A stretch of DNA of 64,000 nt from Angelakisella sp. (GTDB taxonomy: Bacteria; Bacillota; Clostridia; Oscillospirales; Ruminococcaceae), in the NCBI GenBank assembly GCA_020024555.1, contig JAHHTQ010000003.1:1-64000 (forward strand), written 5' to 3'. The position numbers were made by a program, and so were the translations under genes. Positions 52,185-61,066 of this stretch are shown here, in pieces. A model generated the notes under the pieces. That model saw nothing but the letters and a program-made list of their open reading frames with translations. It did not search any database and had not been told where the DNA came from. Each line of letters opens with the position of its first letter. Positions within the stretch are counted from its first letter, which is position 1.

Positions 52185-53345
52185 TTAGTTTTCTTCTTTA
52201 AATGTTATAAGTTTAGGTAGCGGTTTTCCTATAAGAGGTCTACACCATTCCTTAAATGCCTCTGTAACTCCGTTTCCTTCTGCATTTATAAATTCATCGG
52301 GCATTTTTCTTTCAAACATCATAACTTCTTTTGTATCGACAAGGAAGGTTTCGCATTTATATGGTTCGTTTGATATTCTCTTGAATGCAACCATTTTTCC
52401 GCTTTCACCCTCGATAACACTTTTTGCCGCCACTCTGCCTGCCTCTTGCGCCTCTTTACTGTCTATATCAGACAACCATGCAATAGATGCTCTGCCACAT
52501 AGTCCCGGTTTTTCACTTCTTGCCTTATAACCGAATTTTTTAATAATCAAATTGCATAGGTGCGCGCTCACATCACCGAAATATGTTGCTCTGCCAACTT
52601 TGAAAATAGGCTCAACAATAGGCGTACCGTCTGCATAGTGTAGTCCTTCGCTTGCAACAACAACTCCACAACCCTTTTCGTCAATCAGCTTTTTAACATC
52701 TTCAAGGAATTTTTCTTCATCAAAATCTCTTTCGGGTAGATATATAAGGTCAGGCGCAAATCCACTGTCCTCCGCAAGAGCCGATGCCGCTGTTATCCAA
52801 CCCGCGTTTCTGCCAAGCGCTTCTATTACGCAAATATGTATGGGTAATCCCCTAACATCACAAGCAACTTCGGCAACTGTTCCGGCAATATATCTTGCGG
52901 CGCTGCCAAAACCCGGCGAGTGATCTGTTATCGCTATATCATTATCAATGGTTTTCGGTATGCCCATTACGCGAATACCTGTTCCTTCGCACGCCATAAA
53001 CAGCTTTCCACAGGTATCCATTGTACCGTTACCGCCATTCATAAGTACCATATCTATATTAAACTCTTTCAGCACTTCTACCATTTCTTTATATTCTTTT
53101 TCTTCCAGCGCGTCACGAGATGTGCCAATCGCAGATGCCGGGCTTTGCAGTAACAGTTCTAACTGTTCATCTGTAAATGAACGCGCATCTTTTAGGTTCT
53201 TTGCAATAAGACCGCCTGTTCCGCCAATAGCAACATAAACCTTTTCTATTTCTGTGTGGGATACAGCCTCTTTTATAGCTCCATACAAAGAAGCGTTTAT
53301 CACAGGAGACGGTCCGCCACCGTGAATAATTACCAAATTACCCAT
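52185..53345 (-). CDS. Phosphofructokinase family protein (PPi-type features)
   Basis: With the ATG at 53345 (7 bases after TGAGGT) the protein has 386 residues; an open frame runs 11 codons further without a site. IIHGGGPSPVINASL (~6-20) and GIPKTIDNDI (~128-137) are the phosphate- and sugar-binding motifs. Lys131 in PKTIDND is the mark of pyrophosphate-dependent enzymes, while GGNGT (104-108) replaces both the GGDGS of ATP-type and the GGDDS of PPi-type enzymes. Phosphoryl donor and sugar substrate are therefore open. Second gene of the ROK-led operon. Confidence 0.87.
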   Translation of the reverse strand: MGNLVIIHGGGPSPVINASLYGAIKEAVSHTEIEKVYVAIGGTGGLIAKNLKDARSFTDEQLELLLQSPASAIGTSRDALEEKEYKEMVEVLKEFNIDMVLMNGGNGTMDTCGKLFMACEGTGIRVMGIPKTIDNDIAITDHSPGFGSAARYIAGTVAEVACDVRGLPIHICVIEALGRNAGWITAASALAEDSGFAPDLIYLPERDFDEEKFLEDVKKLIDEKGCGVVVASEGLHYADGTPIVEPIFKVGRATYFGDVSAHLCNLIIKKFGYKARSEKPGLCGRASIAWLSDIDSKEAQEAGRVAAKSVIEGESGKMVAFKRISNEPYKCETFLVDTKEVMMFERKMPDEFINAEGNGVTEAFKEWCRPLIGKPLPKLITFKEEN

Positions 53346-53417
53346 AGTATCATACCTCACATCACTAAATTTATTCATTGTTAAAAATACATTTTATATT
53401 AAAATCAAAAATTGACA

Positions 53418-54632
53418 TTAATATCTAAATATGGTTTTTTGCAGCGCCAAAGCGCAACCGCCCAACGCTCCTCTGTTGACATCAGACGGTAAAAATACAG
53501 TCTTTGTCTTTTCATCATTTATATAAAGTAAATTTTCGTAAAAAACATCTGTAAACATCTTTTGATTTCTCTCTGTCGACAACAACATACTGTCAATTAT
53601 TATATACGGTACTGAAATATAATTGATGATATTCGATAACGAAATAGCAAGTATCTCTATTGATTTTCTTACTATGTCATTTACTGCCCTGTCATTTTTT
53701 TGCTGAGCTTCCAAAACTTCCTCTATATTTATGTTATTTATATCTTTACATATTTTTTTAAGCACGGTGTCACCATTGCTTTTTATTAAATCTTCGCACT
53801 GATTGCAAATTGCGCTTTCGCTTGCGATTGCTTCAAGACACCCTTTTCTGCCACATTCACTGCAAACAGGGCCGTTTCTGTCAACTATTGTATGACCAAT
53901 CTCACCTGTGGAATAGTGATTTCCCTTGTAAACCTTACTGCCCAAAATAAGCGGGCACGCAATACCACGGGAAACCATAAAATATGCGTAATCAACAAGC
54001 GAACTGTCTCTTTTGAATATCTTATAAGCAATCGCCCTTGCTCTTACATTGTTTTCCACAAAAACAGGGATATCTGTCTCTCTCTGCAAATCGCTTGACA
54101 AAAATCTATTTGTCCATACCGAAGCTACCGCCTTTTTTATAAAACCGATTTGACTGTCAATATATCCGGGTATGGTAACACCAACGCCCAATATCAAATT
54201 TTTGTCTATCTCGGATTTTAAAATTATATCGTCAATATAAATTTTAATCTCTTTTACAGCTTCTTCATATATGGTAAAAACCGTATCGTACTTTTTGCTG
54301 TACAGCGCCCTTCCGAATATATCAGTTAAACAAACATACACGCTGTTTAAAAGTATTTCGATACCTATACAATAATTTGATTGTGGGTTTATATCCAAAT
54401 ATTTCGCTTTTCTGCCCAGTGCCTTTTCTTCCGATAATGTATCACAATCTATTTCACACAAAAGATTTTCGTCTAACATACGTGAAACATTGGTAGTAAT
54501 AGTAGGCAAAGTCAGATTTAATTTTTCTGCTATTTCTACCCTTGTTATAGGGGCATTATAGAAAATAGTTTCCTTTATCAGTACTTCATTTTGCTTTTTT
54601 ACCTTTGGTAAATTATTTCCTACTTTTGACAT
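53418..54632 (-). CDS. ROK-family transcriptional regulator
   Basis: A 404-residue regulator of the NagC/XylR type. Residues ~10-75 form a winged helix-turn-helix (PITRVEIAEKLNLTLPTITT). The rest is a ROK sugar-kinase-like domain with EIGHTIVDRNGPVCSECGRKGCLEA (~243-267; zinc motif CxCGxxGCLE, with the metal His). It probably represses the downstream sugar operon and the divergent gene until a sugar ligand binds. First gene of the operon running to the LarA-like gene, with 72-, 58-, 52- and 41-base gaps. Confidence 0.92.
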   Translation of the reverse strand: MSKVGNNLPKVKKQNEVLIKETIFYNAPITRVEIAEKLNLTLPTITTNVSRMLDENLLCEIDCDTLSEEKALGRKAKYLDINPQSNYCIGIEILLNSVYVCLTDIFGRALYSKKYDTVFTIYEEAVKEIKIYIDDIILKSEIDKNLILGVGVTIPGYIDSQIGFIKKAVASVWTNRFLSSDLQRETDIPVFVENNVRARAIAYKIFKRDSSLVDYAYFMVSRGIACPLILGSKVYKGNHYSTGEIGHTIVDRNGPVCSECGRKGCLEAIASESAICNQCEDLIKSNGDTVLKKICKDINNINIEEVLEAQQKNDRAVNDIVRKSIEILAISLSNIINYISVPYIIIDSMLLSTERNQKMFTDVFYENLLYINDEKTKTVFLPSDVNRGALGGCALALQKTIFRY

Positions 54633-54690
54633 AAATAAAAAAAGTCCACCTTTACTTTTAATTAATAGTGTGTTATAATCGACTCAATGT

Positions 54691-54736
54691 ATTAATTAAT
54701 TAATTTAATTATATAATATACTACAATTAAAATCAA
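54691..54736 (-). promoter_or_regulatory. Promoter of the sugar operon with candidate ROK operator
   Basis: Minus strand: TTGATT (54736-54731), 17-base spacer, TATAAT (54713-54708). Just downstream is a perfect palindrome, ATTAATTAATTAAT (54691-54704), placed where a bound repressor would block initiation. Being AT-only in an AT-rich region, it is a weak operator claim. The divergent gene starts at 54781. Confidence 0.45.
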
Positions 54737-54780
54737 TAGCAAAATTTCTTTTTTACAAAAAATTAAAAGGAGAAAGATTT

Positions 54781-55596
54781 ATGAATTATTTTCAAATTTC
54801 AAAAGAAGATTTAGGAAAAAACAGTAAAATTCCACTTTTAAAACTAGGCGACAGCGGTGAGGTTTTCTATCAAATAGCGCTTGAAATGGTGAATGAGATA
54901 GAAAAAAACAACAAAGAGAACAAAAAAACCGTATTTATCTGCCCTGTTGGCCCTGTTGGTCAATATCCTATTTTTGTAAGACTTGTAAACGAAAGAAACA
55001 TAAACCTTAAAAACTGTTGGTTTATAAATATGGACGAGTATTTGAATGATGACGATACATACATTGACATAAACCACAAGTTATCTTTCAGAGGCTTTAT
55101 GAACAAGAATGTATATACCAAAATAAAACCTGAACTTATTATGCCGGAAGAACAAAGAATTTTCCCCGACCCACAAAATATCGGGTTTATACCGAATAAA
55201 ATTGCAGAACTTGGCGGTGTGGATATAGCTTTTGGGGGTATTGGCATAAACGGACATCTTGCATTCAACGAACCAAATCCTGAAATGACGCCTGAGGAAT
55301 TTGCAAAACAAAAAACACGTGTGCTAGATATATCAAGAGAGACAAGAACAATCAATTCTGTCGGCGACCTAAACGGCGCAATAGACGCTATGCCAAAACG
55401 GTGCGTAACAATAGGCATAAACGAAATTCTGTCCGCGCGCAGAATAGTTTTGGGTGTATTCCGCGATTGGCACAGAGCAGTTGTAAGACAAGCAATCTAT
55501 GGAGAAGTATCAGCTCACTTCCCTGCAACACTTGTACAAAATCACCCTAACGCAGTAATAATTGCAAACGCAAATTCTTGTGAACAACCATTCTGA
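54781..55596 (+). CDS. Glucosamine-6-phosphate isomerase/deaminase-like protein
   Basis: A 271-residue protein of the NagB/6-phosphogluconolactonase fold. NMDEYLNDD (83-91) matches the catalytic NxDEY strand and FGGIGINGHLAFNEP (151-165) the GIGxNGHIAFNEP motif with active-site His159 and Glu164. The N-terminal phosphate loop, (A/P)TGST(P/x)xxxY in NagB, is here CPVGPVGQYPIF (54-65) without the serine/threonine pair. It therefore may use a different or unphosphorylated substrate. The ATG follows AAAGGAGAAAG. It is divergent from the ROK gene and probably coregulated. Confidence 0.8.
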   Translation: MNYFQISKEDLGKNSKIPLLKLGDSGEVFYQIALEMVNEIEKNNKENKKTVFICPVGPVGQYPIFVRLVNERNINLKNCWFINMDEYLNDDDTYIDINHKLSFRGFMNKNVYTKIKPELIMPEEQRIFPDPQNIGFIPNKIAELGGVDIAFGGIGINGHLAFNEPNPEMTPEEFAKQKTRVLDISRETRTINSVGDLNGAIDAMPKRCVTIGINEILSARRIVLGVFRDWHRAVVRQAIYGEVSAHFPATLVQNHPNAVIIANANSCEQPF

Positions 55597-55712
55597 TTTT
55601 ATAGGTAAATATTAATAATTATCTACTTTCTTCTGTGTAACTATTTAACTACCCCTATTTGTGCGACAGCAAAAGAGCCAACTGTAAGTAGATATATAAA
55701 ATTTCAAGTGAC

Positions 55713-55754
55713 AAACTGACTTCGTTTTTCGGGCGAAGTCAGTTTCTTTTTTTT
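55713..55754 (+). terminator. Terminator after the NagB-like gene
   Basis: AAACTGACTTCG (55713-55724) pairs perfectly with CGAAGTCAGTTT (55734-55745), then a T8 tail. The rest of 55597-55925 shows nothing recognisable. Confidence 0.9.
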
Positions 55755-55920
55755 AACGTATTCTTTCATAGCTATGAATTTTAAAGTCTTTATCGATACT
55801 TATTTTATATATACTCAAAATCGAAATACAATAAAAAAACAAATATAAAATTATTATCATAATGACTTCAACACAATCAGCGCTGTAACGTCTAACTTTT
55901 ATATTATAAAAATTCAAAAC

Positions 55921-55962
55921 AACAAAAAAGCCGACTTCATTTAAATAATGAAATCAGCTTTT
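55921..55962 (-). terminator. Terminator of the SNF transporter gene
   Basis: AAAAGCCGACTTCAT (55926-55940) pairs with ATGAAATCAGCTTTT (55948-55962) with two mismatches; the minus-strand tail is U-rich. It lies 30 bases past the gene. Confidence 0.75.
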
Positions 55963-55991
55963 GAGTATCTGTATTTTGTATATAAAACAAA

Positions 55992-57359
55992 TTATTTAAA
56001 AAAGTTAATCATTCCAATTACGAAAACTATACTTACTATTGTAGGCAGTACGTACGTCATATATGGACGCATCCAATCAGCAACTTTTAAACCCTTTCCT
56101 ATATTTGCTTCGGATTTAAACTTTTCCCAACCCCAACCATAGCGACTGACGCAAAACAAAACATAAACCAACGAACCCAGAGGCAAGAATAAATTACTTA
56201 CTATAAAGTCCTCCAAATCCAAGAAAGTAGTTCCCTGACCTAATGGTGTGATAAAGCTCAATACATTAAATCCCAGCGCGCATGGCAAAGACAATATAAA
56301 GATTAAAACCATATTTATTAAACACGCCTTTTTTCGACTCCAACCAAACATATCATAGCAACAAGATATAATATTTTCAAATACTGCAAGTACTGTTGAA
56401 AACGCCGCAAATGTCATAAATATAAAAAACAATGTACCCCACAATCTTCCCATAAACATATTGGTGAAGATATTCGGCAAAGTTACAAATATAAGGTTTG
56501 GACCGCTATCCGGCTGAACACCGTATGCAAAGCAAGCAGGAAAAATAATAAGTCCCGAAGTAATTGCAACAAACGTATCCAAAACCGCAACAGTAACAGC
56601 CTCCCCCATTAATGACTGTTTTTTATCAATATAACTGCCAAATATTGCCATTGCGCCTATTCCCAGGCTAAGCGTAAAGAAAGCTTGATTCATAGCCGAA
56701 ACTATGACATTCATAACACCATTTTCACTAAGACGTTTAAAATCCGGAATAAGATAAAATTTAAGTCCCTCTGAACCGCCCGGTGTCATTATACTGTTTC
56801 CTGCCAAGATAATCATAATTATAAGTAGCGCTAGCATCATAAATTTACTTACACGTTCAATACCGTTTTGCAAACCCATTGCGCAAATAACAAAGCCTAC
56901 CACAACAACAATAAGCATATATAGCACCTGAGTCGACGGATTGCCAAGCATTTCCGAAAACAATAACCGTATTTTTTCGGAATTGACATTTACAAAGTCA
57001 CCCCTCGCCATACCAACAAAATAATTTAACATCCAGCCTGCCACAGATGTATAAAACATCATCAAAATATAATTTCCTGCCATTGCAAAATAGCCATGAA
57101 TATGCCATTTACTATTTTTAGGCGCAAGTTCATCATATATTTTAATCGGACTTTTACGACTTGCGCGTCCCATAGCGAACTCCATTGTCAAAACAGGCAC
57201 ACCCAAAATAACAAGGAAAAACAAATAGAACAAAACAAATGCGCCACCACCATTTTGACCTGTTATGTAAGGAAATTTCCAAACATTACCAATACCAATC
57301 GCGCAACCGGCGCTTAACAAAATAAAACCCAGTCTACTCCCCAAACGTTCTCTATTCAT
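55992..57359 (-). CDS. Neurotransmitter:sodium symporter (SNF) family transporter
   Basis: This 455-residue transporter has about 11-12 helices in the LeuT fold. GSRLGFILLSAGCAIGIGNVW (TM1, ~7-27) holds the unwound Na+/substrate site, and ALGFNVLSFITPLGQGTTF (late helix) is present. Bacterial members move amino acids such as leucine, tryptophan or tyrosine with Na+. It is monocistronic; its substrate cannot be read from sequence. No link to the adjacent sugar operon is evident. Confidence 0.92.
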   Translation of the reverse strand: MNRERLGSRLGFILLSAGCAIGIGNVWKFPYITGQNGGGAFVLFYLFFLVILGVPVLTMEFAMGRASRKSPIKIYDELAPKNSKWHIHGYFAMAGNYILMMFYTSVAGWMLNYFVGMARGDFVNVNSEKIRLLFSEMLGNPSTQVLYMLIVVVVGFVICAMGLQNGIERVSKFMMLALLIIMIILAGNSIMTPGGSEGLKFYLIPDFKRLSENGVMNVIVSAMNQAFFTLSLGIGAMAIFGSYIDKKQSLMGEAVTVAVLDTFVAITSGLIIFPACFAYGVQPDSGPNLIFVTLPNIFTNMFMGRLWGTLFFIFMTFAAFSTVLAVFENIISCCYDMFGWSRKKACLINMVLIFILSLPCALGFNVLSFITPLGQGTTFLDLEDFIVSNLFLPLGSLVYVLFCVSRYGWGWEKFKSEANIGKGLKVADWMRPYMTYVLPTIVSIVFVIGMINFFK

Positions 57360-57552
57360 TTTTTACACCCTTTCTTTTTGATAATCTTATCCGTACAGTA
57401 AACAACATAATATCAATCAATAAATACTTTGATAATTAATAGAGTTGCTGATTACTATATTTAGCTATTATATTATTTTTTCTTTCAATTTACAAGAGTT
57501 TTTAATATAAAATAATATAAAATCTATTATTTTATATTTGTTTTTTGCGCTA

Positions 57553-57581
57553 TTGACAATTTAAAAATAGTGTTGTATTAT
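57553..57581 (+). promoter_or_regulatory. Sigma-A promoter of the riboswitch-ATPase transcript
   Basis: TTGACA (57553-57558), 17-base spacer, TATTAT (57576-57581). Expected start is about 57587, the first base of the riboswitch P1 stem. Confidence 0.75.
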
Positions 57582-57586
57582 TGTAT

Positions 57587-57735
57587 AGTTTGAGGGAGTA
57601 ATTCCGTACACATAAAAAATGTACGAAGCCTATCGTCATATCGGTCAAATTTTGACCCGGGAAGCTGAAAGAATGAGACTCATACACAAAAATCAACAGA
57701 ACTGTTGGGGTTTGTGTATGGGTCTCTTTTTATTA
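57587..57735 (+). promoter_or_regulatory. yybP-ykoY (Mn2+) riboswitch with terminator
   Basis: The leader has the class hallmarks: GAGGGAGTAAT near the 5' end (57592 on), a GTAC/GTAC hairpin, TATCGTCATATCGG, and GACCCGGGAAGCTGAAAG before the closing stem. P1 is AGTTT (57587-57591) with AGACT (57676-57680). The expression platform is a strong terminator (AGACTCATACACAAA, 57676-57690, with 57711-57725, inner CAACA/TGTTG stem, then TTTTT). AGACT is shared by P1 and the terminator, so ligand binding should stabilise P1 and permit read-through. Characterised members sense Mn2+ and often control cation exporters. Confidence 0.82.
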
Positions 57736-57762
57736 TTTATTCAATAAGGAGAAAACGAAAAA

Positions 57763-60426
57763 ATGAAAAAAGAGTACACACAAACCTCCGAAGCACTTTT
57801 AAAAGAGCTCAACGCCACTGCTGACGGTTTGACAAGTAACGAAGTAAAACAACGACAGGAAAAATATGGACGTAATAAACTGAAAGATGCTGAAAAGAAA
57901 ACAATTATTCAACGATTTTTTGATCAGCTAAAAGACCCTATGCTTATAATCCTTATCCTTGCCGCTGTTGTATCTGCAAGTACAACTGTTTTGCACAATA
58001 TACAAAATCCGGAGAATCCGGAAGGTTTGGCAGAAGTATTTATCATACTAATCGTTGTTCTTTTGAACGCAATACTCGGCGTTTTGCAAGAGTCAAAGGC
58101 TGAGGCGGCTATTGAGGCTCTTCAAACTATGACAGCCGCAAAATGTAAAGTACTTCGTGACGGAAAACAAATAACAATACCTTCTGATGAACTTGTACCG
58201 GGTGATGTTGTTATTTTGGAAGCAGGCGATGCTGTTCCGGCTGACGGCAGACTACTGGAATCTGCCAGTTTAAAAATTGAAGAAGCCGCTTTGACAGGAG
58301 AATCTGTACCTGTAAACAAAGTTATTGATGCGCTTGGACTGTCACAAGGACAGAAAGAAGTCCCACTGGGCGACCGCAAAAATATGTGTTATATGGGTTC
58401 TACTGTTGTTTATGGACGAGGTAAAGCCTTGATTACACGAACAGGTATGGATACCGAAATGGGTAAAATAGCAGGCGCGCTTGCCGCTACTGTTGACGAA
58501 CAGACACCTTTGCAGAAAAAACTTGACGAACTTGGCAAAACTCTTTCAAAACTGGTTCTTGGTATATGTATTTTTATTTTCGCATTCAACTTGTTTATGG
58601 CAGGTTCATTTGAACTTGACATAATACTAAAAACATTTATGGTTGCTGTTTCCTTGGCTGTTGCCGCTATTCCGGAAGGTCTTGCAACAGTTGTGACTGT
58701 TGTACTGTCAATCGGTGTTACAAATATGAGTAAACGTAATGCGGTTATTCGCCGTCTGACCGCTGTTGAAACATTGGGTTGCACACAGGTAATATGTTCC
58801 GACAAAACGGGTACTTTAACACAAAACAAAATGACAGTTGTGGAGCATATCGGCGAAACAGAACTACTTGCAAAAGCTATGGCGCTATGCTCTGACGCTA
58901 ACCTAAATCAAGAAGGAGAAGCCGAAGGTGAGCCTACCGAGGCGGCTTTGGTAAACTTTGCAAACAAAGAAGGTCTGCCAAAAAACAAACTTGAAGAAAA
59001 AGAGCCACGTATCGACGAAGCTCCTTTTGATTCCTCACGCAAGATGATGTCCACTGTTCACAACCTTGGCGGAAAATATATTCAATATACCAAAGGTGCT
59101 CCCGATGAGGTTCTGAAACACTGTACTTCTTATATAGAAAACGGTGAAGTAAAACCATTAACACAAGAAAAACTATCCGAAATTTTAAAACACAATAAAC
59201 AAATGGCAGACAAGGCTTTGCGTGTTTTGGCTGCCGCAAAACGTGATTGGGCAACAAAACCGACAGACAACACTCCTGAATTTTTGGAGAAAGATTTGGT
59301 ATTCATCGGTTTAACAGGTATGATTGACCCTGTTCGCCCTGAAGTTAAACTTGCTATTGAAGAATGTCGCTCCGCAGGTATCCGCCCTGTTATGATTACA
59401 GGTGACCACAAAGATACTGCAATAGCTATCGCAAAAGACTTGGGTATTATAGAAGACGCATCACAGGCAATTACCGGCGCTGAACTTGATAATATTCCAG
59501 ATAGCGAAATAGCAGAGGTTGTCAAGAAATATTCCGTATACGCACGTGTTCAACCTGAACACAAAGTCCGTATAGTAACAGCTTGGAAAGCAAACGGCGC
59601 AATTACAGCTATGACAGGAGACGGCGTAAACGATGCTCCTTCTATAAAATCTGCAGATATCGGCGTAGGTATGGGTATCACAGGTACTGATGTCACAAAA
59701 AACGTTGCAGATATGGTTCTTGCAGATGATAACTTTGCAACTATCGTTACAGCAGTAGGAGAAGGCCGTAGAATTTATAATAATATACGTAAGGCAATTC
59801 AGTTCTTACTGGCTTCAAATATGAGTGAAGTTTTAGGTGTATTCTGTTCAACTCTTATGGGCTTTACACTGCTAAACCCTGTGCATCTACTGTTCATTAA
59901 CCTAGTTACAGACTGTTTCCCTGCTCTTGCTTTGGGTATGGAAGAAGCAGAACCTGACACTATGAATAAACCTCCACGTAGTTCAAAAGAGGGTATTTTC
60001 TCAGGCGGTCTTGGTTTCGATATTGCTTATCAAGGCATACTTGTTACTATTATCACTATCACTTCTTATGTTATCGGTCACTGCTTTGAAGTGGGATACT
60101 TCGAGATGCCACATGGTATCAGCGATGACGGTATGACAATGGCATTTTTGACAATGTCAATGTGTGAAATTTTCCATGCGTTCAATATGCGTTCCCAACG
60201 CAAATCAATATTCAAGCTAAATACCCATAACAAAATATTATGGGGCGCTATGATAGGTTCACTGTTACTTACAACAGCAGTTCTTGAAATTCCGTTCCTT
60301 GCAAAAGCTTTCGGATTTACACCTATTGGCTGGGCAGAGTACGGTATTGCTATGCTACTCGCTGTTTTGGTTATTCCTATTGTAGAAATTGTTAAATTCT
60401 TCCAACGCAAATTTGCTAAGCAATAA
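57763..60426 (+). CDS. P-type cation ATPase (calcium/manganese type)
   Basis: A full 887-residue P2-type ATPase. The actuator domain has LTGESVPVNK (~182-191). The phosphorylation site is CSDKTGTLTQNKM (~345-357). The nucleotide domain has KGAPDEVL, and the hinge has MTGDGVNDAPSIKSADIG. M4 has PEGLATVVTVVLSIG and M6 has NLVTDCFPALALGMEEAEP, the Ca2+-ATPase ion-site residues Glu, Asn, Thr and Asp. Annotation would usually say calcium; a Mn2+ riboswitch in front suggests Mn2+ export. The ATG follows AAGGAG by 9 bases. Confidence 0.93.
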   Translation: MKKEYTQTSEALLKELNATADGLTSNEVKQRQEKYGRNKLKDAEKKTIIQRFFDQLKDPMLIILILAAVVSASTTVLHNIQNPENPEGLAEVFIILIVVLLNAILGVLQESKAEAAIEALQTMTAAKCKVLRDGKQITIPSDELVPGDVVILEAGDAVPADGRLLESASLKIEEAALTGESVPVNKVIDALGLSQGQKEVPLGDRKNMCYMGSTVVYGRGKALITRTGMDTEMGKIAGALAATVDEQTPLQKKLDELGKTLSKLVLGICIFIFAFNLFMAGSFELDIILKTFMVAVSLAVAAIPEGLATVVTVVLSIGVTNMSKRNAVIRRLTAVETLGCTQVICSDKTGTLTQNKMTVVEHIGETELLAKAMALCSDANLNQEGEAEGEPTEAALVNFANKEGLPKNKLEEKEPRIDEAPFDSSRKMMSTVHNLGGKYIQYTKGAPDEVLKHCTSYIENGEVKPLTQEKLSEILKHNKQMADKALRVLAAAKRDWATKPTDNTPEFLEKDLVFIGLTGMIDPVRPEVKLAIEECRSAGIRPVMITGDHKDTAIAIAKDLGIIEDASQAITGAELDNIPDSEIAEVVKKYSVYARVQPEHKVRIVTAWKANGAITAMTGDGVNDAPSIKSADIGVGMGITGTDVTKNVADMVLADDNFATIVTAVGEGRRIYNNIRKAIQFLLASNMSEVLGVFCSTLMGFTLLNPVHLLFINLVTDCFPALALGMEEAEPDTMNKPPRSSKEGIFSGGLGFDIAYQGILVTIITITSYVIGHCFEVGYFEMPHGISDDGMTMAFLTMSMCEIFHAFNMRSQRKSIFKLNTHNKILWGAMIGSLLLTTAVLEIPFLAKAFGFTPIGWAEYGIAMLLAVLVIPIVEIVKFFQRKFAKQ

Positions 60427-60445
60427 ATTATTGTAACTTAAAAAA

Positions 60446-60486
60446 AATCTCACAGCTCAGAAAAATTGAGTTGTGAGATTTTTTAT
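60446..60486. terminator. Terminator after the ATPase gene
   Basis: AATCTCACAGCTCAG (60446-60460) pairs with TTGAGTTGTGAGATT (60466-60480), with A- and T-runs on both sides, so it can serve the converging gene too. Confidence 0.85.
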
Positions 60487-60513
60487 TTAATTATAAATAT
60501 TTTATAAATAATC

Positions 60514-60870
60514 TTACTTATTTAAAAGTTGTTGCCATATTTCTTCCTTAAATCCTGTCGCAACGCCGTTATCTGTAACTAATATAGGACGTTTAACAAG
60601 CATTCCGTCAGTTGCCAAAAACTCAAAGAATTCATCATCGGACATAGCGGGCAATTTATCTTTTAAATTCATATCCCTATATAGTTGACCGCAGGTATTT
60701 ACAAATTTTTGTCTTGGCATACCGCTTTTTTTGTGCCATTCAATAAGTTCTTCTTTTGTGGGATTTTGTTCTTTTATCGGACGTGACTCAAAATCAACAT
60801 TATTTTCCTCTAACCATTTTTTTGCCTTTTTGCAAGTACTGCATTTATCATATAAAATAAACAAATTCAT
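60514..60870 (-). CDS. ArsC/Spx-family thioredoxin-like protein
   Basis: A 118-residue ArsC-family protein with CSTCKKAKKWLEE (Cys10 and Cys13; CxxC) and DGMLVKRPILV (~88-98), where the conserved arginine lies. The CxxC pattern is seen in Spx/MgsR regulators and in arsenate-reductase-like proteins. No ars genes are nearby and there is no clear RNA-polymerase-binding signature I can verify, so redox-linked role only. The ATG follows AAAGGATAA. Confidence 0.85.
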   Translation of the reverse strand: MNLFILYDKCSTCKKAKKWLEENNVDFESRPIKEQNPTKEELIEWHKKSGMPRQKFVNTCGQLYRDMNLKDKLPAMSDDEFFEFLATDGMLVKRPILVTDNGVATGFKEEIWQQLLNK

Positions 60871-61066
60871 TATTTAATTATCCTTTCTTTTCGGTAAAAT
60901 ATACCGTTTATTTCTATATAATTATAATTCTTTTTTACGGTTAAATCAATAATAAAATTAATATATTTTATCCAAATATTTTTGTATAATTTATTTTTGT
61001 TGAAGTTATCAGTATATTATGATAAACTTAATAACTGTAAATAATATCAAAATTATGGAGGACAGT

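Noticed and set aside
54691..54720. The AT repeat TTAATTAATTAA as a structural repeat or mobile-element scar
   Set aside because: It is short, and its position just after a -10 box suits a regulator site better; even that is only moderately supported.
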